9,961 nucleotides of DNA from Candidatus Kuenenia stuttgartensis (GTDB lineage Bacteria > Bacteroidota > Bacteroidia > Chitinophagales > Chitinophagaceae), in assembly GCA_943330835.2 (NCBI GenBank), contig CALQJH020000042.1:1-9961 (forward strand). Reading direction: 5' to 3'. The first letter of the stretch is position 1. Every line of letters begins with the position of its first letter. Under the pieces are notes generated by a model. The model saw nothing but the letters and a program-made list of their open reading frames with translations, made no database searches and was not told the DNA's origin. This document shows positions 1 through 6,546 of the stretch, one piece after another. The position numbers and the translations under genes were made by a program.

Positions 1-252
1 ATTGACTGGTTAGATTATTTCAACTGAAATAATTTAATGATTTTTAAATTGAGGAGCGTTATAATTAAATAAGAACAGCTACAATTCTCCATATAAATCA
101 AAAGAACAGTTCCCCATAATGAAAAGGTGTTTTGAAAAAATGCCTGTAGATTTTAGGATTCAAGTCACATTAATACATTTGTGATCAAACTACATAATCG
201 GATCAACTATTTTAATAAAAATCACGTCTATAATGAAAATATTTTTTCGAAA
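1..252. other. Non-coding stretch downstream of the cbb3 operon
   Basis: AT-rich DNA following the stop codon of the last operon gene. I found no open frame longer than a few dozen codons with a plausible start on either strand. It holds one short AT-rich hairpin at 14-33 and a weak 5-bp stem at 235-248. No GC-rich stem followed by a T run is present on the minus strand, so the operon's terminator is not visible here. It may lie beyond the window or depend on Rho. Confidence 0.6.
14..33 (+). repeat. Short AT-rich inverted repeat, possible weak terminator
   Basis: ATTATTTCA at 14-22 and TGAAATAAT at 25-33 are perfect 9-bp complements around a 2-nt centre. In practice this is an 8-bp stem with a 4-nt loop. 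A T-rich segment follows a few bases later on the plus strand, so it could end a plus-strand transcript entering from the left. The stem has almost no GC pairs, so it may equally be chance in AT-rich DNA. Confidence 0.25.
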
Positions 253-963
253 TTATTTATGACATTCCATGATAACGCTGTGAGTTATATTTTGATTTTT
301 ATTTGACCCCATTATATTATTATCCCCTAAACCTCTTAATATCAAGAGGCATGCCATTGTAAAGACTATTGCTGGGTAAGTGTATTTAAAAACATTTTTA
401 AGTTTGTGCCTTATCAATTGTCCGAAAAAAGAAAAGGCCCAAACTAATGGAATGGTACCGATTCCAAACGTAGCCATAAATAGCATGCTTTCAAGTGGAC
501 TATTAGTTGATGCAGCGCCAATAGTTGCAATATAAATCAACCCGCAAGGTAATAAACCATTCAATAATCCAATAATCAATACTGCAGCATTGTTTTTTTT
601 ATTAAAAAGAATCATGATCTTCTTTCTGATGTTTTTATAAAAATTGTTCAGCAATGCTGCTTTTTCAAATCGCTTTTTAAAATAGGGAAACAGAAAAAAA
701 AACAACACCGTTATTCCAAGAAAAACTGATACAACATTTTTCAACCCCATAATAAAAAACGACTTCCCTAATAACCCAACTATAAAACCTATCACCGTAT
801 AAGTAATAACTCGGCCTGTATTGTATAATAAACTGCTGATGAACTTAGATGAAGGGCTATTGTTTATAGAAGGCAATGAAAGGGCTATAGGACCACACAT
901 GCCAATACAATGCGTACTTCCTAATGCTCCAAGAAAAAATGCGGATGTAATTAAGGCTGTCAT
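253..963 (-). CDS. SafE/DsbD_2-like membrane protein, probable metal handling for cbb3 assembly
   Basis: A 236-residue polytopic membrane protein of the sulfite exporter TauE/SafE-like group (Pfam DsbD_2/UreH-like). The hallmark HCIGMCGP sits near residues 18-25, a YNTGR motif near 47-51, and NGLLPCGLIY near 135-144. The paired half-motifs with Cys19/Cys23 and Cys140 and about six hydrophobic segments fit this family. Members commonly end ccoGH operons in Bacteroidota, and a role in copper or other metal supply to cbb3 oxidase is inferred from that context; the transported species is not shown by the sequence. The soluble C-terminal tail (about 214-236) contains His228, Met232, Cys234 and His235, possible metal ligands. 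The ATG overlaps the ccoH stop by 4 bp (ATGA), indicating translational coupling. The family assignment is firm; the substrate is uncertain. Confidence 0.85.
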   Translation of the reverse strand: MTALITSAFFLGALGSTHCIGMCGPIALSLPSINNSPSSKFISSLLYNTGRVITYTVIGFIVGLLGKSFFIMGLKNVVSVFLGITVLFFFLFPYFKKRFEKAALLNNFYKNIRKKIMILFNKKNNAAVLIIGLLNGLLPCGLIYIATIGAASTNSPLESMLFMATFGIGTIPLVWAFSFFGQLIRHKLKNVFKYTYPAIVFTMACLLILRGLGDNNIMGSNKNQNITHSVIMECHK

Positions 964-1394
964 TTAATAAATAATTTATCTTCTTGGTAAAAAGCAAGCT
1001 GATCAGCAATCCAACGCAGATGTATTTCAAAATAACCTTTGGTCTCTAAAGAAAGAGTCCATTTAAATTTCCCACTTGATGTTGATGTATTAAAATGAAT
1101 ATCCTTTTCTTTATCAGAAGGGCAATACAATGTAGCATCAACTTCTACAGACTTATTCATCATTTCTTTTGGCAATGTAATTATGAGTTCGGAATCAATT
1201 TGGCAAAAGCTGGTTTTTCCCGACAAGGCATTAACCCGCTCCCTTTCTTCAATAGTATGTTCAAAAGCAAGTTCTTTTTTATAATAATCCGGTGTTACAA
1301 GATCTACTTTCTGACTAGAAGACTTGTAGACTAAGAAAAGAATGCCCGCTACGAAAACAATATATACAAACATGATTTTTTTACCCCAGCTCAT
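960..1394 (-). CDS. ccoH: FixH/CcoH family cbb3 oxidase assembly protein
   Basis: A 144-residue protein with one N-terminal membrane segment (about residues 7-23) and an external domain, as in FixH/CcoH. The diagnostic stretch directly after the membrane helix is DLVTPDYYKKELAFE (31-45), followed by a charged helix and an Ig-like beta domain. CcoH takes part in assembly and stability of cbb3 oxidase at the membrane. The frame is open further upstream to a TTG at 1430, but that would overlap the preceding gene by 27 bp and add a non-family extension. The ATG at 1394 leaves a 13-nt gap and puts the membrane helix at the usual place. No clear Shine-Dalgarno sequence is seen; the upstream region is A-rich, as is usual in Bacteroidota. 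The stop overlaps the next gene's ATG by 4 bp. Confidence 0.88.
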   Translation of the reverse strand: MSWGKKIMFVYIVFVAGILFLVYKSSSQKVDLVTPDYYKKELAFEHTIEERERVNALSGKTSFCQIDSELIITLPKEMMNKSVEVDATLYCPSDKEKDIHFNTSTSSGKFKWTLSLETKGYFEIHLRWIADQLAFYQEDKLFIK

Positions 1395-1407
1395 GACGAT
1401 TATTTTT

Positions 1408-2034
1408 TTAATTATAAATTTCGGGCCCAATAAAAGTAGCCCTGATAGTATTTATTCTTGTGCTCGAATCATATAATCCAATAACTAATGTTGTTTTCCA
1501 GCTTTTAATAGTGGCCCTATTTAGTTTTACAAAAAACTGAACTGATTCATAGTCTGATTTCTTTACAACAATCCTCTTGCCTTCTAAAAGTGATATTTCA
1601 CCCGGCACATTTTCTAATTTCAGACGAATCGTAATATCATCATGTGTTTTGTTGATTAATTTTAGATTATATAAGTTGCTGATTCTGCCATCTAGCATAG
1701 ATGTATATGTTTGACCGGAAGTTCTCATTAATCTTGCATCCAAATTATTTCTGCTTATTAATAAATAAATCAGAAAGGACAAAAGCAATAAGAGTACCAC
1801 TGAATAAGCTTTAACACGATTGGTAATCGTCAACCTTTTATTTTCACTAATACTATTTTCTGAGGCATAGCGAATTAAACCAATTGGTTTTTTTAAACTA
1901 ATCATTATTGCATCGCAGGCATCCATACAAGCTGTACAATTAATACAATCCAATTGTGTGCCATTTCGAATATCAATTCCAGTTGGACATACTCGAACAC
2001 AAGCCTTGCAATCTATACAATCACCGTTCATCAT
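1408..2034 (-). CDS. ccoG: C-terminal part of split CcoG: dicluster ferredoxin plus Ig-like domain
   Basis: A 208-residue protein matching the C-terminal half of CcoG/RdxA. It begins almost directly with two [4Fe-4S] ferredoxin motifs: Cys6, Cys9, Cys12, Cys16-Pro, then Cys30, Cys33, Cys36, Cys40. The intervening sequence PTGIDIRNGTQLDC is very typical of CcoG. One membrane segment (about 77-93) and a C-terminal Ig-like beta domain ending near FIGP follow. CcoG is an Fe-S cupric reductase that helps deliver Cu(I) to the CuB site of cbb3 oxidase. Normally this domain is fused to the NapH-like membrane part. Here that part is the preceding ORF, whose TGA overlaps this ORF's ATG (ATGA, with a second ATG immediately after). 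An in-frame TAA lies three codons upstream of the start, so no longer reading exists. Either a real gene fission or a local frameshift. Confidence 0.85.
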   Translation of the reverse strand: MMNGDCIDCKACVRVCPTGIDIRNGTQLDCINCTACMDACDAIMISLKKPIGLIRYASENSISENKRLTITNRVKAYSVVLLLLLSFLIYLLISRNNLDARLMRTSGQTYTSMLDGRISNLYNLKLINKTHDDITIRLKLENVPGEISLLEGKRIVVKKSDYESVQFFVKLNRATIKSWKTTLVIGLYDSSTRINTIRATFIGPEIYN

Positions 2035-2888
2035 GCTGATTTATTTATATTCTTACATCCATTTTTACAATTGGCACAATTCCCCGTATGATGATGGGTG
2101 CCATCTTTTTTTTCTTCATGTTTTATTTTTCCTCTGGGCTCGCCTCTTACATAATCATACGCAACTATAATTGAATTTTTATCTAATAATACACCTTGTA
2201 ATCTTCCATACGGACAAACAACAATACACACTTGTTCTCTAAACCACCAATAAACAAACATAAAAATACTTGTAAAAAGGAGCAGTGAAAATAGGGTAAC
2301 AAGATTTTCAAAAGGATGACTAATATGATTAATTAATACATCCATCCCAATCAGATATGCCAGAAAGAAATTAGCGATGATGAAAGAGATGATGAAAAAT
2401 AATATAAACTTAGTTACTCGTTTTATAAGCTTTTCTGTATCCCATTTTCTTTTATGAAGCCTTGCCTGATCGGATGCATCTCCATCAATCCAATATTCAA
2501 TTTTTCGGAATACCATTTCCATGAATATAGTTTGTGGACAGGCCCATCCGCAAAAAACCCTGCCAAAAATGATTGTAAATAAAATAATGAAAACGATAAA
2601 TGTGATTGTTGCTAATCCGAAAATGAAAAAATCTTGTGGCCAAAAAATCATGCCGAAAATAATAAATTTACGTTCTAGGACATTCAACATGAACAATGGA
2701 TCTCCTGAGACTTTAATAAAAGGCAATGAAAAAAAAATCACTAAATAAAATATGCTAAAAACAGTTCTTAAATTATAATGGCCCCCTTTTGGTTTTTGAG
2801 GAAATATAAAGTTCCTTTTGCCCTCAATAGAAATGGTAGCAACCGAATCCCTGAAACTTTCATCATGTAATTCTTCTGTCTCTGACAT
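2031..2888 (-). CDS. ccoG: N-terminal part of split CcoG: NapH-like membrane Fe-S module
   Basis: A 285-residue protein equal to the N-terminal half of CcoG. The FRDSV and GKR..IFPQKPKG segment (about 12-35) and the LNVLERKFIIFG stretch are family-typical. Several membrane helices follow. Two CxxxCP motifs are present: Cys113/Cys117-Pro in GRVFCGWACPQ and Cys221/Cys225-Pro in REQVCIVVCPYGR. In intact CcoG (roughly 460-480 residues) the YDYVRGEPRG segment (244-253) leads by a short linker into the GDCIDC ferredoxin. Here it leads into a 30-residue His/Cys-rich tail (three His at 265-267; Cys271, Cys274, Cys278) and a TGA. The ferredoxin part continues in the next, overlapping ORF. The ATG at 2888 is preferred over a TTG at 2951, which would run deep into ccoP; the gap to the ccoP stop is then 1 nt. 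Both halves are probably needed for activity. Confidence 0.87.
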   Translation of the reverse strand: MSETEELHDESFRDSVATISIEGKRNFIFPQKPKGGHYNLRTVFSIFYLVIFFSLPFIKVSGDPLFMLNVLERKFIIFGMIFWPQDFFIFGLATITFIVFIILFTIIFGRVFCGWACPQTIFMEMVFRKIEYWIDGDASDQARLHKRKWDTEKLIKRVTKFILFFIISFIIANFFLAYLIGMDVLINHISHPFENLVTLFSLLLFTSIFMFVYWWFREQVCIVVCPYGRLQGVLLDKNSIIVAYDYVRGEPRGKIKHEEKKDGTHHHTGNCANCKNGCKNINKSA

Positions 2889-2889
2889 T

Positions 2890-4029
2890 TTATTTTTTTG
2901 ATTTAATAAGTGAGTCTGTTGAACTGCCTCCCTGATTAGATTTATCTGCAATAAACAAATCCCCTTGTGGCTCTTTTGGATTTAGAGGCTTCGTTCCTTG
3001 CAGTGTTGTAATATATCCTGCGAGATTATTGATTTGCTTTGGAGAATAATTTTTCTCCCAAGCCTGCATTCCTTTATCCGGATAACCATGTTTGATAGAT
3101 GCAAAGATGTCATTCAAAGAACCTTTGTGTATCCAATAAGCATCTGTCAAGTTAGGTCCTGTAGCACCTTCTCCAGCTTTTCCATGGCAAGTCCAACAAA
3201 TAGAAGAAAAAATCTCTTTCCCCTCATCTAATCCACTCTTTAAGGGCATCTGAATATTTGACTCGTCGACATTTTCTGAATTTTTTGAAGCATAAGAATT
3301 TGCTTGAATTTTGGCTTGTTCTACTTCTGCCAAATATTCCTCGGTTGGATTTTTGCCATATCCAAACACATGGAAATTCAAGAGATAAATAATTGCAACT
3401 ACAATTGTAAAATAGAAGCCATACTTCCACCATGGGGGAAGTGCATTATCCAACTCCTTAATTCCATCATAATCGTGATCAAGAAGAATATCCGCTTCTT
3501 TTTCAATAGCAACTGCTTTCGTAAAGATTTTTTTATCCAAACTTTTCCATGAATGAAATATGGAGAACGCCTTCTTTGTGCTTTCCGGAATCAGTTCCTG
3601 CTGAATCCTTTTGATAAAAAACATCAGGAATAATATAGCAATAAGCTCTAGAAAAATAATGGAAGCCGTCATCCAAAATCCTGTATACCCCATTCCTCCG
3701 TAATTATAAAATTGATCGGTCGAAACTGAATTGACTGAATTAACTTGAGCATAAGATGTTTGAGAAAGTAACAGCATCCCTACAACAATTGTGGGGAGCA
3801 ACTTGGAACTATTTTTATTTTTTTCGGTTAGCTGATTAGATAACACGATAAGTACCTGACCCATACCCCAGATTACAAATATTAATACCACAGCAATAAT
3901 AATCATCACTGTTGCCAATAAATTATTACTTGATGATTCAATCTTAGGAATGGATTCTTGAGAGAACCCAAGACATGGTAGGAAAAGGGTAAAAAGGAAG
4001 ACCCCTATTTTATTGAGTTTGTATAACAT
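2890..4029 (-). CDS. ccoP: Cytochrome c oxidase cbb3-type, mono-heme subunit III (CcoP)
   Basis: A 379-residue membrane-anchored c-type cytochrome that passes electrons from donor cytochromes to CcoO/CcoN. The CcoP hallmark DGIKELDNALPPWWKYGF spans about 188-205, followed by a membrane helix (206-222). A single cytochrome c domain has heme motif CWTCH (Cys278, Cys281, His282) and probable distal ligand Met321 in the GYPDKGM segment. Proteobacterial CcoP usually carries two hemes; one is common in Bacteroidota. The N terminus is long. Residues 1-24 look like a signal peptide ending FSQ and a membrane helix covers about 38-64. A second signal-like stretch at 76-95 ends SYAQ, and another helix spans about 117-139. 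The C-terminal 30 residues are polar and Ser/Lys-rich. The ATG start lies 13 nt after ccoQ; the stop is 1 nt before ccoG. Confidence 0.93.
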   Translation of the reverse strand: MLYKLNKIGVFLFTLFLPCLGFSQESIPKIESSSNNLLATVMIIIAVVLIFVIWGMGQVLIVLSNQLTEKNKNSSKLLPTIVVGMLLLSQTSYAQVNSVNSVSTDQFYNYGGMGYTGFWMTASIIFLELIAILFLMFFIKRIQQELIPESTKKAFSIFHSWKSLDKKIFTKAVAIEKEADILLDHDYDGIKELDNALPPWWKYGFYFTIVVAIIYLLNFHVFGYGKNPTEEYLAEVEQAKIQANSYASKNSENVDESNIQMPLKSGLDEGKEIFSSICWTCHGKAGEGATGPNLTDAYWIHKGSLNDIFASIKHGYPDKGMQAWEKNYSPKQINNLAGYITTLQGTKPLNPKEPQGDLFIADKSNQGGSSTDSLIKSKK

Positions 4030-4042
4030 AAACTGATTTTTA

Positions 4043-4231
4043 TTAATGATTAGATTCGATTTCTGGTTTGTCTAATGGTATATTGGAAAGATGGGTTACA
4101 CTCTTTTTATCCATTTTAATCACAAACCAAAGCAATACAACAAAAAAGACAAAAAAGATAATAAGCGAAATCATCGGATATACCTGACAGTTCTCTATAG
4201 TGCTTGCATATTGTTTAATAAATTTAAACAT
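4043..4231 (-). CDS. ccoQ: cbb3-type oxidase small subunit (CcoQ-like)
   Basis: A 62-residue protein with one membrane helix (about 19-38) and a short charged tail with MDKK directly after the helix. The pattern IENCQVYPMISLIIFFVFF followed by a W/F-rich helix end and a SNIPLD segment resembles CcoQ-like proteins placed between CcoNO and CcoP in Bacteroidota. CcoQ is an accessory subunit that helps stabilise the assembled cbb3 complex, notably in the presence of oxygen. It starts 10 nt after the ccoNO stop and ends 13 nt before ccoP. The position and topology make the call strong although the sequence is short. Confidence 0.85.
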   Translation of the reverse strand: MFKFIKQYASTIENCQVYPMISLIIFFVFFVVLLWFVIKMDKKSVTHLSNIPLDKPEIESNH

Positions 4232-4241
4232 GGTTATTGTT

Positions 4242-6356
4242 TTAAGGTTTACTAATGTCTTTTCCTAATCTTTGCAGATAAGCAATAATCGCTATTACTT
4301 CTTTTCTGGGTGACACTCTAATACTGTCAGAAAGTAAGTTTTTGCTGATCTTATTCGCCTGCTCCATCAGGAGTTGATTGGCCTTCCTATCAAAATTCTT
4401 TTCATAAGGCACTCCCATTGTTTGCATAGCCCTGATTTTAGCAGCAGTACTAGAGGTATCTAAATTTTGTTCGAGCATAAATGAATACGCTGGCATAATG
4501 GAGCCTTCACTCATGGAAGACGGTTCGCGTAAATGTCTGAAATGCCAGCCATCAGTCTTCTTGAGATTGCCCGTCCCTTCACGAGCCAAATCAGGACCTG
4601 TTCTCTTACTGCCCCACTGAAAAGGATGATCGTAAACAAATTCACCGGCTTTAGAATATTCTCCATAACGCTCAGTTTCACTTCTAAAAGGACGAACCAT
4701 CTGAGAATGACATACATAACAACCCTCACGAATATAGATATCACGACCCTGCAATTCTAAAGGTGTATAAGGTTTTACACTACTAATTGTAGGCACATTC
4801 GATTTAATTAAAAATGTAGGAATAAGTTCAATAGCACCGCCAATTAAAATAACAATCAAACTCAACACCATTAAGTAAACAGGCTTTCTCTCAATCCATC
4901 TGTGCCAATGCTCTCCAGATTGTCTCTTATGTTCTACAACTAATGGAGGCGCTTCTGCAACTTCATTTTCAACTAGCTTACCAGACTTAACAGTTTTGTA
5001 AATATTGTAGACCATTAACACCACTCCAATTAAATACAAAGTGCCGCCAAAGGAACGCATAGCATAAAATGGTTTTAGATAAGTAACAGTTTCTAAAAAC
5101 GAATATTTTAATTGTCCGCTTTCTGTGAATTGTTTCCACATACTACTTTGTGTAAAACCTGCCCAATACATAGGAACAGCATAAAATATCATTCCTAAAG
5201 TGGCCAGCCAAAAATGGTTATGGGCTAGTTTTTTAGAAAATAAAGTTGTGCTAAATATTCTTGGTATTAACCAATAAATGATACCAAAGGTGAGCATCCC
5301 ATTCCATCCGAGTGCGCCAATATGAACGTGTGCAATAATCCAATCAGTAAAGTGTGCAATTGCATTTACGTTTTTTAACGCCAACATCGGGCCTTCAAAA
5401 GTAGCCATGCCATATGCTGTTACAGCAACTACCATAAATTTCAATATAACGTCATCTCTAACCCTGTCCCATGCACCCCTTAACGTTAGCAACCCATTAA
5501 TCATACCTCCCCAGCTTGGAAAAATCAACATGAAAGAGAATACAACGCCTAGAGACTGCGCCCAGTTGGGTAATGCTGTATACAAAAGATGATGAGGACC
5601 GGCCCAGATATATAAAAATATTAATGCCCAAAAATGTATAATCGATAACCGATATGAATAAACAGGCCTATTCGCCGCTTTTGGCATAAAGTAATACATC
5701 ATTCCCAAATAAGGTGTGGTTAGAAAAAATGCAACTGCATTATGTCCATACCACCATTGCACCAATGCATCCTGTACGCCTGCATACCAGGAATAACTTT
5801 TAAACAACGTCACTGGCAATTCGAAGGAATTAACAATGTGCAATACTGCTACCGTTACAAAAGTGGCTATATAAAACCAGATAGCTACATACAAATGCTT
5901 CTCTCTTCTTTTAATAATAGTGGCAAACATATTCCATCCAAACACCACCCATATCAATGTAATCGCAATATCAATAGGCCATTCCAGTTCAGCATATTCT
6001 TTGCCAGAAGTAATACCTAATGGTAAAGTAATTGCAGCAAAAACAATAATCAATTGCCAACCCCAGAAATGAATTTTACTAAGTGTATCATTATACATTC
6101 TTGCTTTACATAAGCGCTGCAATGAATAATAAACCCCCATAAAAATACCATTACCTACGAAGGCGAAAATAACTGCATTCGTATGTAAGGGCCTCAACCT
6201 ACCGAATGAACCATATTGGGTAATATTTAACGAAGGAAACACCAATTGTAATGATACCCATAAGCCGGCAAGCATTCCAACTATTCCCCACAAAATAGTG
6301 GCATAAGCAAAATTTCTAACCGTTTTGTTGTCGTAATAAAATTTTTCAGTTTGCAT
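4242..6356 (-). CDS. ccoNO: cbb3-type cytochrome c oxidase, fused catalytic subunit I and mono-heme subunit II (CcoN-CcoO)
   Basis: A 704-residue fusion of the oxygen-reducing subunit CcoN (about 1-460) and the membrane-anchored cytochrome CcoO (about 485-704). By comparison with the known CcoN structure, His58 and His345 should hold low-spin heme b and His343 heme b3. His205 (WWYGHN) and His255/His256 (AGPHHLLYT) should hold CuB, and Tyr249 would be the cross-linked tyrosine. Glu321 in ATFEGPM is also in its expected place. The CcoO part has an anchor helix (about 493-513), the CYVCH heme motif (Cys546, Cys549, His550) with the SQMVRPFRSE signature, and probable axial Met621 in IMPAYSFM. All key ligands are present, so an active, proton-pumping high-affinity oxidase is expected. 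The fusion is frequent in Bacteroidota. The start overlaps the ccoS end by 11 bp; the ATG directly precedes a typical N terminus. Confidence 0.97.
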   Translation of the reverse strand: MQTEKFYYDNKTVRNFAYATILWGIVGMLAGLWVSLQLVFPSLNITQYGSFGRLRPLHTNAVIFAFVGNGIFMGVYYSLQRLCKARMYNDTLSKIHFWGWQLIIVFAAITLPLGITSGKEYAELEWPIDIAITLIWVVFGWNMFATIIKRREKHLYVAIWFYIATFVTVAVLHIVNSFELPVTLFKSYSWYAGVQDALVQWWYGHNAVAFFLTTPYLGMMYYFMPKAANRPVYSYRLSIIHFWALIFLYIWAGPHHLLYTALPNWAQSLGVVFSFMLIFPSWGGMINGLLTLRGAWDRVRDDVILKFMVVAVTAYGMATFEGPMLALKNVNAIAHFTDWIIAHVHIGALGWNGMLTFGIIYWLIPRIFSTTLFSKKLAHNHFWLATLGMIFYAVPMYWAGFTQSSMWKQFTESGQLKYSFLETVTYLKPFYAMRSFGGTLYLIGVVLMVYNIYKTVKSGKLVENEVAEAPPLVVEHKRQSGEHWHRWIERKPVYLMVLSLIVILIGGAIELIPTFLIKSNVPTISSVKPYTPLELQGRDIYIREGCYVCHSQMVRPFRSETERYGEYSKAGEFVYDHPFQWGSKRTGPDLAREGTGNLKKTDGWHFRHLREPSSMSEGSIMPAYSFMLEQNLDTSSTAAKIRAMQTMGVPYEKNFDRKANQLLMEQANKISKNLLSDSIRVSPRKEVIAIIAYLQRLGKDISKP

Positions 6357-6546
6357 GTGATGATTTTTTTTCTATTGTTGATTGATCGTTTTTAGATTTC
6401 TTATTCCTATCGTCTTCAAAAAGTATTCTAACCGAAGGAGTAAATTCGTCATCATACTGTCCGGTGGTTACACTCCATATAAATGCAATTAAAAAAGAAA
6501 TCGCAATAATGATACTAACTCCAAGAAGTAAGAATAAAGCACTCAT
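6346..6546 (-). CDS. ccoS: cbb3-type oxidase assembly protein CcoS
   Basis: A 66-residue single-helix membrane protein (helix about 4-25) with the CcoS signature GQYDDEFTPSVRIL at 29-42. CcoS is required for incorporation of heme and copper cofactors into the catalytic subunit. The polar tail after residue 43 (DDRNKKSKN and onward) is somewhat longer than the minimum family core. Its ATG overlaps the ccoI stop by 4 bp and its end overlaps ccoNO by 11 bp, so its translation is tied to both neighbours. The gene is complete and ordinary for this operon. Confidence 0.93.
   Translation of the reverse strand: MSALFLLLGVSIIIAISFLIAFIWSVTTGQYDDEFTPSVRILFEDDRNKKSKNDQSTIEKKSSHAN

Noticed and set aside
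235..248. Short stem as operon terminator
   Set aside because: The stem is five AT-rich pairs lying directly after the last stop codon, with no GC core and no following T run on the minus strand.
2106..2113. Run of eight A (minus strand) in ccoG as the site of a frameshift creating the split
   Set aside because: Reading the other two frames from this run meets stop codons before the downstream ORF opens (TAA within about 14 to 20 codons), so an indel here cannot join the two halves. Only a shift within about 8 nt of the TGA could.
2521..2748. Plus-strand open frames opposite the operon genes
   Set aside because: They lie wholly opposite well-supported genes, are short, and encode low-complexity or unrecognisable proteins; they are shadow frames.
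4242..6356. CcoN-CcoO fusion as a novelty
   Set aside because: Such fusions are common in Bacteroidota cbb3 operons, and all heme and copper ligands are in their expected places.
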